Assembly: GCA_013299105.1 (NCBI GenBank) | Contig: JAAFJY010000012.1 | Location: forward strand, 120,049 to 184,048 | Origin: Chitinophagales bacterium | Lineage (GTDB): Bacteria; Bacteroidota; Bacteroidia; Chitinophagales; Saprospiraceae | Direction: 5' to 3' | DNA: 64,000 bases | Shown here: one piece after another, positions 25,647-34,859 of the stretch | Numbering within the stretch: position 1 is the stretch's first letter | Layout of the letters: every line of letters begins with the position of its first letter | The notes under the pieces: generated by a model | What the model saw: the letters and a program-made list of their open reading frames with translations, nothing else | The model's database searches: none | Told to the model about the DNA's origin: nothing | Position numbers and translations under genes: made by a program

Positions 25647-26564
25647 ATGAAAAAAATGTATTTAGGGGGCCGTTTCCCCGTTGAAATGCGCGAAAAAGTA
25701 CTGGAGCAAGCCAACAAACAAGGCATGTCGATCAATGAGTACTTAGAAGCCACTTTATCAAAAGCCATTGCCGATACCCCGGAACCAGGCGAAGCCGTCC
25801 AGGACGTACCCACAGCCGAGCCAGTGGCCACTGGTGAAAATGCCCCGGAACCGATCGAGGCGCAAGAACTAGAAGCCGAGGAAAACGAATTGGAAGCGCT
25901 GGAAGTAGAAGCCGCCGCGCCTCCAGTAGCGCCCATTGAAGCGATCGAGGCACCACAGGCAGCGGATCCGCTACCCATCGAGCAAATTAGGGCTGCTTTG
26001 CCGCCTTTGCTGGCTGGTGAATTACACGCCGAAATAGTGGACACCTGGAGCAAGGTAAAAGGCGGCATTGAGGAGCCAAAAAATAAGAAGCTGGCAGCGG
26101 TGTTTTTTGAGCAATTGGGCGAAAACCTCAAAGACAAAAAAGAAGCGCCGCGCAAGATCAACCGCGATGCGGCCGCACTCTTAGGCAACTTGCCGCCCTC
26201 ATACCAGGCGGAATTGATTCCGGTCATCCTGGAAGCTGCGAATGAGCTAGGAGCCAACCCAGCCAAAGACCGCTTTTTTGACTTGTTGGGTGACTTGCTT
26301 TTTGACGAAGCCAACCGCCTATTTGTCGATGCCCGCGCCTTTGATCTGGTCTTTGAGCGGGCCGAATACGTGCTAATTGACGCAATGATCGAGAAGCTGA
26401 ACCAACGCCGTGAAAAGCCACTTGCAGACCTACAAGCCTGGATATTTGACAGCCTGGCCGATGCGCTGGCCGATGCGGGCGACGGTGGAATGTTTGGCCG
26501 TGACAACCAACCTATGTTGGACCTGGCCAACATAATGAAAGAACGGGCTGAAAATCGCAAGTGA
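25647..26564 (+). CDS. RHH-like protein with acidic linker and helical C-terminus
   Basis: From ATG 25647 (GTG 25629 is an alternative) the N-terminal 40 residues, YLGGRFPVEMREKVLEQANK with QGMSINEYLEATLSKAI, resemble a ribbon-helix-helix DNA-binding domain. A long Glu/Ala/Pro linker (about 45-115) and a helical domain (about 120-300) with FFDLLGDLLFDEANRLFVDA follow. It may bind DNA and act as partition protein or regulator of the element; this is inference. It overlaps the following micro-gene as TGATG. Confidence 0.7.
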   Translation: MKKMYLGGRFPVEMREKVLEQANKQGMSINEYLEATLSKAIADTPEPGEAVQDVPTAEPVATGENAPEPIEAQELEAEENELEALEVEAAAPPVAPIEAIEAPQAADPLPIEQIRAALPPLLAGELHAEIVDTWSKVKGGIEEPKNKKLAAVFFEQLGENLKDKKEAPRKINRDAAALLGNLPPSYQAELIPVILEAANELGANPAKDRFFDLLGDLLFDEANRLFVDARAFDLVFERAEYVLIDAMIEKLNQRREKPLADLQAWIFDSLADALADAGDGGMFGRDNQPMLDLANIMKERAENRK

Positions 26565-26668
26565 TGGGCGGCAAAAAGATCAATTTCAAGACAGTATTTG
26601 GGTTGCTTATACTGGCCTTGCAGGTGTACATTATTTACTGCAAATGTGTGAAGCCTGGTAAAGAATAA
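26564..26668 (+). CDS. 34-residue membrane micropeptide
   Basis: MGGKKINFKTVFGLLILALQ continues VYIIYCKCVKPGKE. The start overlaps the upstream stop (TGATG), implying coupled translation. One hydrophobic helix is flanked by lysines and followed by CKC. A terminator lies 16 bp downstream. Short membrane peptides are typical of mobile elements but no function is indicated. Confidence 0.5.
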   Translation: MGGKKINFKTVFGLLILALQVYIIYCKCVKPGKE

Positions 26669-26684
26669 ATAGTCATGTGGTTGG

Positions 26685-26713
26685 GGCCGTGTTGTCATCA
26701 GCACGGCCTTTTT
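26685..26713 (+). terminator. Terminator at the right end of the element
   Basis: GGCCGTG and CACGGCC pair with a partly paired loop, followed by TTTTT. Confidence 0.82.
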
Positions 26714-26837
26714 GTATCAAAAAAAGTATAAAATGCTAGTGTTTTTAGCTGTATATCAATGCTCAATGGATAGTGGTATAAAATCAGTCGTCACAAATTG
26801 TTATTTTACAATTACTTACACACGTTTTGTTTTGTTT

Positions 26838-26850
26838 CCAGCGGAATCAC
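26838..26850 (+). repeat. attR core
   Basis: CCAGCGGAATCAC repeats the 3' end of tRNA-Lys and marks the right edge of the integrated element. Confidence 0.85.
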
Positions 26851-26858
26851 ACACAAGA

Positions 26859-26889
26859 AGGCCTTCCATTTTTTGGTTGGCCTTTTTTG
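26859..26889 (+). terminator. Probable original tRNA-Lys terminator
   Basis: AAGGCC and GGCCTT with additional CCA/TGG pairing form a hairpin followed by T residues only 8 bp after attR. In the uninterrupted chromosome it would directly follow the tRNA. Confidence 0.7.
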
Positions 26890-27209
26890 TTTTTTGGGCA
26901 TTTCGGTAAGCATTTTTTGATGTAACTGCCAAATAGATGCAGGATGGAATTGAGGAGCGTCTTTTGTCCCCCTGAATGAAGTCTAGGGTTTCACGATTTT
27001 TGATGTGGTTTTAATACTGGTATAAAATTTGAAAGGACTTACAACAATCCAATCAAAACGTGACTTCTTAGCCTTACTTGATTGTCTAAAAAATTATATC
27101 TTGCTGAAATTACTTCTTGGTGCATAAATGTCCCTTCAACAAACCATCGGCTTTGTTTACTATTAGCACATATCCGAATACTATTATTCTGCAATAAAAC
27201 ACCCTGAAT

Positions 27210-27938
27210 ATGGTGGCTGCTATTGTTATTTCCATCTGCGTCATGGCAGTTGTTTCATATGCTTTCATTCGTGTTTTTGCAATTTTGAAGGATAAATCTG
27301 CAATTTTGAAGGATAAAGAACTCCTGGAATCCGTTACATGGGAAAATAGAGGTACTAAAACGGAAAGGTCGTTAGTATTACAACTTTTGAAATCAGGCGT
27401 ACCAGCTCAAACAATCTTCCATGATCTATATATTCTAAAAACCAACGAAACTTATTCACAAATCGATGTCGTTGTTGCAACCAAGGCAGGGATCATTGTT
27501 TTTGAAGTGAAAGAATTAAGCGGGTGGATGTATGGAACCGGAACCCAAACAAATTGGACTCAAGTATTGAATTATGGCGAAATAAAGAACCGATTTTACA
27601 ACCCTATCCTACAAAATAATCAGCACATCAATCATTTGCGAAAACAATCCAAACAGTTTGAAAATCTGCCTTTTTTCTCAATTATCGTGTTTTATGGAGA
27701 CTGCACACTTAAAGACATTAGTTTCATTCCTGATGATACTTTCTTAGTGAAACCTAAAAGGGTCAATGACGTAATGCAGATTATAATGGAAGAAAAAGGT
27801 CTCGCCAACTATTCTGACAAGAGAGAAATTGTAGATGTGTTTAAACAGGCAGTTCGGAATGGAGAAAGTAAAGATATCCAGGATCAACACATTCAAAATA
27901 TTGAAACCATGCTTGGGAAAGGTCGAATTTTCGAATAA
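27210..27938 (+). CDS. Membrane-anchored NERD domain protein
   Basis: One N-terminal hydrophobic segment (VAAIVISICVMAVVSYAFI) is followed by a nuclease-related domain: GTKTERSLVLQLLK, then IFHDLYILKTNETYSQIDVV, IIVFEVKELSGWMYG and NPILQNNQHINHLRKQ. The D...EVK residues are the expected PD-(D/E)xK active site. NERD proteins are usually accessory, with roles in defence or mobile DNA. The gene lies outside attR and so is chromosomal relative to the element. The rest of the C-terminus is unrecognised. Confidence 0.82.
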   Translation: MVAAIVISICVMAVVSYAFIRVFAILKDKSAILKDKELLESVTWENRGTKTERSLVLQLLKSGVPAQTIFHDLYILKTNETYSQIDVVVATKAGIIVFEVKELSGWMYGTGTQTNWTQVLNYGEIKNRFYNPILQNNQHINHLRKQSKQFENLPFFSIIVFYGDCTLKDISFIPDDTFLVKPKRVNDVMQIIMEEKGLANYSDKREIVDVFKQAVRNGESKDIQDQHIQNIETMLGKGRIFE

Positions 27939-28767
27939 TCCGCGCCTGAATTTGTTTTAAAACGCCCACTATTTAACGAATATTGGATCCGTTATCAGTA
28001 AACTAAGCCGGAAAACTGAAGACACCTAAATCATCCACAAATCTCCCACGCGAGCCCAATAAATCATAAGTCGTATCTCGTATATAGTCTATCGTATGTT
28101 AAAAAAATAACAAATCCAATCCGTAAAAACGAATTCCAAGCTTCACCAGCAGTTTCTCAAAGCGAGCCCCACCTTTGTAAGTCGTAAGTAGTCATTCGTA
28201 AGTCGTAAGTCAAAAATGTCAGCGTCAAACAAGCATTTCAACCTGCAAAAATCAAAATTTCCAAAAAAATCTCCCCCCCATGTGACTTTCCTTTCCCCTC
28301 GCGTCTGAAAGAGTATGAAACCCCAGCGGCCGACACGCTGACAAATCACGATCCCAAAAGTCGGGCACATATGATCCCATGAACTGCCCTTTTTACCCCC
28401 CACAATAATCCCATGCACAAAGGAGGCTGGCATACACAGACTTTAAGAACAAAAAATTAAAAGGACCTGTTCTGTCTCAAAAATCTTCTGTTCATAAAGT
28501 CTAATGAGAAAACTACATTTCCAAAAATTGCCACCCAAGAACCGATTAGAAGATTCGCTAGCATTCCACGAGGAAAATGCCCCCAATAAGAACAGTGATA
28601 GGTACTGAAACTTACCCTAGTTAATGAAAAGTAGGTCCCATCGCCCCGATTGGTTAGACCACACGGAAACTTCGGTTTCTGGTAAGCTTGCACGGAAGCG
28701 ACCATTGGCTCTCAAGCCAGGGTTGGTTCGGTGCATTGCTATTTGAAGGTTTATGTTTCGCTTCTTC
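27939..28767. other. Long noncoding stretch
   Basis: No supported gene in about 830 bp. A short GTAAGTCGTAAGT direct repeat (about 28173-28209) is present, and reading frames on both strands lack protein-like composition. It may be the remains of older insertions. Confidence 0.5.
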
Positions 28768-28930
28768 AGAGTATGTTTAAAATTTTTTGTTTGCCGTAAA
28801 ACGGCCCAATTTCGCCCATTCTTCGTTAGGAAAATGCTCATTATGCGCTGCATAACTCCGCTTTTCCTGCCTCGATTGGTCAAAATTCGCCTCGTTTTCC
28901 AGCTAACCCTCCAATATTTAAACACACTCT
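28768..28930. mobile_element. MITE-like element, family C, copy 1
   Basis: Terminal repeats AGAGTATGTTTAAA and TTTAAACACACTCT are inverted. The interior, including AATGCTCATTATGCGCTGCA and CTCCGCTTTTCCTGCCTCG, is repeated in direct orientation at 28997-29171. Confidence 0.8.
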
Positions 28931-28996
28931 CAAAAAAAGCGGCGCAGATTACTCCACGCCGCCACCTTCATAAAAACCTCGGATTTGCTTGGGTTA

Positions 28997-29171
28997 AGAG
29001 TATGTTTAAAATTTTTTGTTTGTCATAAAACGGTCCAATTTCGCCTAACCTTTCTAATTAAGGTCGTTAGGAAAATGCTCATTATGCGCTGCATAACTCC
29101 GCTTTTCCTGCCTCGACTAGCCAAAATTTGCCTAGTTTTCTGACTAAACCTCTAATATTTAAACACACTCT
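28997..29171. mobile_element. MITE-like element, family C, copy 2
   Basis: Same terminal repeats AGAGTATGTTTAAA and TTTAAACACACTCT and the same core as copy 1, 66 bp away and in the same orientation. It lies 30 bp after the end of the RND efflux gene on the other strand. Confidence 0.8.
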
Positions 29172-29202
29172 AAAATGGAATAGGAACTTGTACCGAAAAA
29201 AA

Positions 29203-32200
29203 TCACTGTTCAGCAGTGCTCAATTGGGGGGTAGCCTTCTTTCTGTTGAAAAAATCCTTCACCATATCTATCATATAGTATAGAACGGGTACAATCACGA
29301 TGGTCAGGAACATGGACGAGGTCAGACCCCCGATCAGGATCCAGGCCAAGCTGTTTTTCCATTCGGCACCAGCACCTTTGGCCAGCGCAATCGGCAACAT
29401 CCCAATCACCATCGCAATAGTGGTCATCAGAATAGGGCGCATCCTTTCGCTCACCGATTCGAGCAGCGCTTCGCGGGTGTTTTTGCCCCTTGTTTTGAGG
29501 TGATTGGTAAAATCTACAATCAAAATCGCGTTTTTGGCTACCAAGCCCATCAGCATGATCATGCCCAAACCAGCGAAAATCCCCATGTTCATTTTGGCCA
29601 GGTTTACGGCCAATAAGGCCCCAATCAAGGCCACCGGAATGGAGAACAATACCACGAAAGGATACACAAAATCGTCGTACAAGGCCACCATGATCAAGTA
29701 AACCAGGATCAAAGCCGCCAACATAGCCGTGCCCAAAGCCCCAATGCTCTCATTTTGGCGCTTGATGTCGCCATCCCAAGCTGCTTTCACCCCATTGGGC
29801 GCAGGGTTTTGAGCCATCCACTCGTTTACTGCAGTGGCCACCGAACCAGCACCAACCCCCAGCACATATCCCGTGACGAGAATCGAGGGGTTGCGGTTTT
29901 TGCGCTCCAACATCGCCGAACCCTGGCTTTCGTAAACCTTGGCAAACTGCTCCAAACGGATGTTTTGGCCTTGGTTGTTGGTAAAAATCATGTTTTTTAC
30001 GTCTTGGATATTTTTGCGGTCAAATGCATCCAGCATGATGCGGATGTCGTATTCGTTGCCTTGTTCGCTGAACTGCGAATTGTCATCGCCACTGAAAGCA
30101 TTTTGCAAGGTGATGCCCACACTGGCCATATCCAGGTCAAGTTTGGCCATGCGCTCGCGGTCCACTTCTACCCGAATTTCCGGTTTGCTCTCATCGGCTG
30201 AAATGTCCACATCCTTGGCACCAGGGATTTCCAGCATGGCAGTTTTTAGCTTCCGAGCATAGTCGATGATCGATTCACGATTGGGTCCGCTGATGGCCAA
30301 TTGAATGGGTGCTTCAGCGCTGGCTACCAGCCCTTGGTTGTTGCCCGTGATTTCAACTCCTGCGTATTTTTTTTCCAGTTCGTCGCGAAATTGCTGCAAA
30401 CGCTGGGGCGTAGGCGTTTCCTTCAAACTCTCTACATGGCGAATCACCGTCAATTGGCTTTCGCTTTCGTCGCCCAAACCCGTTCCACCCAAACCTACCT
30501 TGGGGCCACCTATATTGGAAAAAACGTTGCTCACATCGGGTTGGCTGCGCAGGTAATCTTCAATTTCCTTGGTTTGCAGGTTGTTTTGGGTCAAGGTGGT
30601 TCTCTTGTCGTATTTCAGGTAAATGATCATTTTCCCCTGGTCGCCTTCTGCTACAAACTCTTCGCCAATGATGCCCATGCTCATGACCAGACCTGTCATG
30701 ACAAACAGCCCTAAGATGCCCAACATGCTCAAGAACTTATGACTCAAGCTCCAATCAACCAAATTGACATAACCCTTGGTGAAACTGGTGAGCATTTTTT
30801 CAAACTGAATCAAAATCCAATGGAAGGGGTTTTTGCCATTCAAGTGCGTAATTTGGGCAAAACGCGATGCCAACCAAGGTGTAAGCGTGAAACACACCAA
30901 AAGTGACATCAAAGTGCTGATCACCACCACTATGGAAAATTGCTGCAATATATCCGCAATGGTCGTTTGGGTAAACATGACTGGAGTAAACACCACTACA
31001 TCGACCATCGTAATGGCCAAGGCGGTGAAACCAATTTCGTTGCGGCCATCTAGTGCCGCCTGCCTCCGATTTTTCCCCATTTCCAAGTGGCGGAAAATAT
31101 TTTCCAATACCACAATACTATCGTCCACCAAGATACCAATCACCAAACTCATGGCCAAAAGGGACATTAAATTGAGCGTATAACCCAGGATCAGCATAGC
31201 GATGAACGTAGAAATCAAAGAAGTTGGAATGGCCAACAATACGATCAAGGAGCTACGCAAGCTGTGCAAAAACAAGAGCATCACCGCTGCTACCAACAAA
31301 ATGGCGATCTCTAAGTCGTGCAGTACAGCCTCTACCGAAGAAACAGTGAGCAAACTGCTGTCGTCGGAAATGGTAAATTTCAAGTTTTCACTTTTGTACC
31401 GCTGTTCCAGGTCTTTGAGCTTGATGCGAACGTCCTCAGCCATAGTTACAGCATTGGCGTCGGATTGTTTTTTGATCAAAACACCCAATCCATTTTCGCC
31501 ATTGTAGCGAAAAATGGAAGCGCGATCGGCAATGTTGTCCTGCACATCGGCCACATCTTGCAAATAAATGGGGCTGCCCATGGGCGGTGAGGCAATGATC
31601 AAGCGTTTGATCTCTTCAATGCTTTTGAACTTACCCACCAAACGCACGGTTACCTGTTCCTGGTCGGTTTTGACTTTGCCTGTTGGGAACTCTAGGTTGG
31701 CTTGTTTGATGGCACGGGTTACCGCAACAAGGGGCAAACGGTAAGCATTTAGTTTTTCGGTATTGACATTGATCCGCACTTCGCGTTGCTCTCCACCCAG
31801 CAGGGTAATTTCGGCTACGCCTTCAGCTTGTTGAATTTGGGGCAACAACTCATCCGTCATTTGCGTCCTGAACTCGCGGTCACTCAAATCGGACGTAGCG
31901 CTCAACTGCAAAATGGGCTGGTCATTGGGTGAGATCTCAGAAATGGATGAGGACTTCACATCACTTGGAAACTGGCTGCGGATGTTGTCCAGTTTTCTTT
32001 GGATGTCTTGTGAAGCAATATCCAAATCGGTGCCATGTTTGAACCAAATGATGTTCAACGCAGCGTTTTCCAAAGATTTAGAGTTGACTTCATCCACATT
32101 TTCGACCCCCGAAACAGCGTCTTCAATCCGTTTGGAGACCTGTTGTTCCACTTCCGCAGGCGAGGCTCCGGGATAAGGAGTAGTGATCGTTAAAACAGGT

Positions 32201-32325
32201 TGAGAAAAATCGGGCAGCAACTCATAACCGAGCTGGCCGAGTGAAAACAAACCACCTCCCACCAGCACCGTAAACAATACGATGATCAACGAAGGGCGAT
32301 TAATGGCGATTTCTGTTAAAGACAT
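29203..32325 (-). CDS. RND efflux pump, inner-membrane transporter (HAE1/AcrB-like)
   Basis: From MSLTEIAINRPSLIIVLFTV the protein has 1040 residues, the family length. Two halves each hold a first TM helix, a large periplasmic loop and a TM bundle. Recognisable blocks are TITTPYPGASPAEVEQQVSK near the N-terminus, and GILVDDSIVVLENIFRHLEM in TM4 with the paired acidic residues of proton relay. It is the last gene of the tetR-tolC-mfp-rnd cluster. It would export drugs or lipids with the MFP and TolC partners; substrate unknown. An ATG 45 bp upstream is a less likely start. Confidence 0.93.
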   Translation of the reverse strand: MSLTEIAINRPSLIIVLFTVLVGGGLFSLGQLGYELLPDFSQPVLTITTPYPGASPAEVEQQVSKRIEDAVSGVENVDEVNSKSLENAALNIIWFKHGTDLDIASQDIQRKLDNIRSQFPSDVKSSSISEISPNDQPILQLSATSDLSDREFRTQMTDELLPQIQQAEGVAEITLLGGEQREVRINVNTEKLNAYRLPLVAVTRAIKQANLEFPTGKVKTDQEQVTVRLVGKFKSIEEIKRLIIASPPMGSPIYLQDVADVQDNIADRASIFRYNGENGLGVLIKKQSDANAVTMAEDVRIKLKDLEQRYKSENLKFTISDDSSLLTVSSVEAVLHDLEIAILLVAAVMLLFLHSLRSSLIVLLAIPTSLISTFIAMLILGYTLNLMSLLAMSLVIGILVDDSIVVLENIFRHLEMGKNRRQAALDGRNEIGFTALAITMVDVVVFTPVMFTQTTIADILQQFSIVVVISTLMSLLVCFTLTPWLASRFAQITHLNGKNPFHWILIQFEKMLTSFTKGYVNLVDWSLSHKFLSMLGILGLFVMTGLVMSMGIIGEEFVAEGDQGKMIIYLKYDKRTTLTQNNLQTKEIEDYLRSQPDVSNVFSNIGGPKVGLGGTGLGDESESQLTVIRHVESLKETPTPQRLQQFRDELEKKYAGVEITGNNQGLVASAEAPIQLAISGPNRESIIDYARKLKTAMLEIPGAKDVDISADESKPEIRVEVDRERMAKLDLDMASVGITLQNAFSGDDNSQFSEQGNEYDIRIMLDAFDRKNIQDVKNMIFTNNQGQNIRLEQFAKVYESQGSAMLERKNRNPSILVTGYVLGVGAGSVATAVNEWMAQNPAPNGVKAAWDGDIKRQNESIGALGTAMLAALILVYLIMVALYDDFVYPFVVLFSIPVALIGALLAVNLAKMNMGIFAGLGMIMLMGLVAKNAILIVDFTNHLKTRGKNTREALLESVSERMRPILMTTIAMVIGMLPIALAKGAGAEWKNSLAWILIGGLTSSMFLTIVIVPVLYYMIDMVKDFFNRKKATPQLSTAEQ

Positions 32326-32390
32326 AGTCGTATTTTTTGGGCCAAATTCCCTGGCACTGGTTTTCTTCAAACAAAATCATTCATCAAGGC

Positions 32391-33446
32391 TCATTGCGCT
32401 TTTTCCTGCACATTGTTACCATCTCTCAGGTTCACCTGGCCCCGAATCACCACTTTTTGGCCGGGGCTCAAGCCAGCAATGACTTCAACATAATCTTCAG
32501 TAACAATCCCCGCTTGGAAGGCCTTGAGCACAGCTTTGCCATTTTCCACTACGTATGCTTGGGCGTCTTTGGTCGATCCCAAGAGGGCAGCACGAGGCAG
32601 TGCCAGGCTGTTGCTGCTCAGGTTTTGGTTGCGCAGCACGCTGCCATACATACCAGCCCGAAGTTGATTGCCACTGGAATTGCGCACCAATACTTTCACT
32701 ATAAAATTGTGGCTAGCGTCCCCTTTCACTGCAATTTCAGTCACTTTGCCACTGAATTGCAGTCCAGGCAAAGCGTCAGTACTCACGTTCATGGTCTGAC
32801 CAACTTTGAATTTGATCACGTCTCTTTCGGGCACATTGATGGCTAGTTTGAGGCTCGAAATATCGGTCAGTTGAATCAGTGGCACACCTGGAGCCAATAC
32901 TGAACCAAGGTCGAACATGCGCATGGTCACTACACCTGAAAACGGGGCAGTGATTCGGGTACGGGCAATTTGCTCTTTCACTTGCTTGATCTGCACGGCA
33001 TTCGAACGGGTGCCAATCTCTGCTTTTTCCACCTGCACCCCAGCAATGGCGTCCCCTTTGCTCAGTTCGGTGTAGCGGCTGAGGTCTTTTTGGGTGCTTT
33101 CCTGGTTGATTTGCAGAGCTTCCAGTTGCAAGTTGAGCATTTCATCATCCAATTTGGCAATGAGCTGGCCCTGTTTGATGAATTGCCCTTCGGCTACCCC
33201 CACACTCACCACCTTGCCTTGTGATTCAGCGGCAATTTTGTTTTCGCGCACGGGCTCAAATGTACCCAGGTAGGTCTGTTCGCCGCTCAAAGTGCGGTTT
33301 TCCAGCATTTCGGTTTCTACCAGCACTGTTTTTTCGGGATTGTTGTAAAAAACCTTGGCTTTTACTTCCTGCTGGTTGCTTTTTAGTTTGAAGTAGGTGA
33401 AGGTCACCAAGGCAATAGCAAGGAGTGCAATGAGTATTTTTTTCAT
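32391..33446 (-). CDS. RND efflux membrane fusion protein (MFP)
   Basis: From MKKILIALLAIALVTFTYFK, an N-terminal anchor or signal helix, the protein shows MFP organisation: a lipoyl half-motif (AAESQGKVVSVGVAEGQFIK), a helical hairpin (about residues 105-165), the second lipoyl half (TRITAPFSGVVTMRMFDLGS) and a beta-barrel (INVPERDVIKFKVGQ). It links the RND transporter to the TolC-like channel across the periplasm. It is separated from the transporter gene by 65 bp and from tolC by 33 bp, so they form one operon. Confidence 0.93.
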   Translation of the reverse strand: MKKILIALLAIALVTFTYFKLKSNQQEVKAKVFYNNPEKTVLVETEMLENRTLSGEQTYLGTFEPVRENKIAAESQGKVVSVGVAEGQFIKQGQLIAKLDDEMLNLQLEALQINQESTQKDLSRYTELSKGDAIAGVQVEKAEIGTRSNAVQIKQVKEQIARTRITAPFSGVVTMRMFDLGSVLAPGVPLIQLTDISSLKLAINVPERDVIKFKVGQTMNVSTDALPGLQFSGKVTEIAVKGDASHNFIVKVLVRNSSGNQLRAGMYGSVLRNQNLSSNSLALPRAALLGSTKDAQAYVVENGKAVLKAFQAGIVTEDYVEVIAGLSPGQKVVIRGQVNLRDGNNVQEKAQ

Positions 33447-33479
33447 GGTTTGTGCTTGCAAAATTTTGGAAATGAAAGG

Positions 33480-34784
33480 TTACAGGGCACCGATGGCCTT
33501 TTTGTACTCCAGTTCGTGGATTTTCAACTTGATCAGGGTATTGACCAAGCTGTTCTGTACTTCTCGCAGATTGTTTTCGGCCTGGATCACTTCGGTGACC
33601 CCCGTCAACCCGTTTTTGAATTGCAGTTGAGCCTGGGTATAGATTTTTTCGGCCAATTCGATTTGGCGTTCAAAATCGCGGGCCAAAATTTGCTGTGCAT
33701 AGAAATTATTGCGGGCATTGAGGGCTTCCAGGTTGATGCTTTCGGTCAACATGCTGCGCTGTACACCCAATTTTTCGGCCTCAAATTGTTTACTGATCAA
33801 TTTGTACTTGCGGGCAAAACCATCGAATAAGTTCCACTTCACCTGCACGCCCACCAAGGAAGCGGGTATCCAAAACATAAAGGCGTTGTCGCCCCCCTTG
33901 CCAGTGCCCGTGTTACTGTACGAACCAAAGGCTACGACCGAGGGCTTGAATTCGTCGCGGATGCTGCGTTGCTCGATCTCATTGATGTTCTTTTGGAGGT
34001 CCAGTAGTTTCAAATCCGTCCTTTGTTGTGACTGTAAAACCAGGCTTGCACCAGGCTGAACTTCCAGGCGCTCTAATTCGAGGGTTTCATCCAGGGGTCT
34101 ACCCATCAAGAACTTCAGGGTATTCAGTACTTGTTGCTTGCTGAGCTGGAGGTTCTGCACCTGGCTACCCAGGGTTTGCACATTCAAGGCCAGGCGGTCC
34201 ACGTCGCTGCCTTTGGCCAAAGCCTGGTCTTTGAGCAGTTGGGTAGTGGCTCGAATTTTGTCCAAAGAACTGGCATTGGTGGACAAAAACTGGATTTGGC
34301 GTTCCAGGATTTGTACATTGTAATAGAGGCTAGCTACCTGAAATGCCACGTCTTTTTCCACTTTTTCGGTATTCAAAGCGGAGGCTTGATTGGCTGCCTC
34401 AATCAGTTGCAAGCCGTTTTTCAGTTGGGCGCTGTACAGGATTTGGGTAGCCGACACGGTGGTTCCCAGGCTCCAGGGAACACCGAATTGGACGCGGGTA
34501 AACTCGTCAGCAGGCCCCCCCGCAAAAGAAGCTGGTACCACTTGTTGTGGAATTTGCAAGGCGTAATGGTAGTCCCCACTTACGTTTACCTGGGGCCGGG
34601 CAGCCGATTTGGCCTCATGAATCCGGCTGCTGGTGATTTTTGAGTCGAGCATGGCCGCTTTTACCTGGGCATTTTGTTGCTTGGCTAGTTCGATACAGCG
34701 CTCCAGGCTGAGGGTTTGGGCCGAGCTGCCAAAACTCATCAACATGAGCATCGTCCACAAGGCTTTGGTTAGTTGCACTTTCAT
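33480..34784 (-). CDS. TolC family outer-membrane efflux protein
   Basis: A signal peptide ending near SSAQ is followed by two TolC repeats, visible as LSLERCIELAKQQNAQVKAA and the later AEKLGVQRSMLTESINLEALNARNNFYAQQ-type helix with QIELAEKIYTQAQLQFKNGL. The trimeric channel carries substrates through the outer membrane. It is the first structural gene after tetR, and a copy of the putative TetR operator overlaps its upstream region at 34789-34808. Confidence 0.92.
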   Translation of the reverse strand: MKVQLTKALWTMLMLMSFGSSAQTLSLERCIELAKQQNAQVKAAMLDSKITSSRIHEAKSAARPQVNVSGDYHYALQIPQQVVPASFAGGPADEFTRVQFGVPWSLGTTVSATQILYSAQLKNGLQLIEAANQASALNTEKVEKDVAFQVASLYYNVQILERQIQFLSTNASSLDKIRATTQLLKDQALAKGSDVDRLALNVQTLGSQVQNLQLSKQQVLNTLKFLMGRPLDETLELERLEVQPGASLVLQSQQRTDLKLLDLQKNINEIEQRSIRDEFKPSVVAFGSYSNTGTGKGGDNAFMFWIPASLVGVQVKWNLFDGFARKYKLISKQFEAEKLGVQRSMLTESINLEALNARNNFYAQQILARDFERQIELAEKIYTQAQLQFKNGLTGVTEVIQAENNLREVQNSLVNTLIKLKIHELEYKKAIGAL

Positions 34785-34788
34785 TTCG

Positions 34789-34808
34789 TTTTAAACAAAT
34801 GATTAAAT
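34789..34808. promoter_or_regulatory. Putative TetR-type operator upstream of tolC
   Basis: TTTAAACAAATGATTAAAT, with one extra leading T, repeats the palindromic sequence found upstream of tetR at 35579-35600. Five bases separate it from the tolC start. Confidence 0.7.
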
Positions 34809-34859
34809 TCAAGACAAAAAAACAGGGCAATCAAGTGCCCAGTTTGTAAAATGTCTTGA

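Larger units (their letters stand above)
17418..26850 (+). mobile_element. 9.4-kb integrated element in tRNA-Lys
   Basis: The element is bounded by the 13-bp repeat CCAGCGGAATCAC. All genes point the same way. It contains an HTH excisionase-like gene, a PrimPol/VapE-type replication gene beside a 12-copy iteron array, a tyrosine integrase near the right end, and an RHH-like protein. No relaxase, coupling protein, capsid, portal or terminase is visible, so self-transfer or virion formation is not supported. A tRNA-type terminator beyond attR (26859-26889) suggests the original tRNA 3' flank was displaced by insertion. Best reading: an integrative replicating satellite or mobilizable element. 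Confidence 0.85.

Noticed and set aside
27018..27028. GTATAAAAT repeats near attR as integrase arm sites
   Set aside because: Only three short AT-rich matches (26725, 26775, 27019), one of them outside the element; too weak to call.
28143..28433. Minus-strand frame of 96 residues
   Set aside because: Part of it comes from the GTAAGTCGTAAGT short repeat (RLTNDYLRLTK), so it is probably not a gene.
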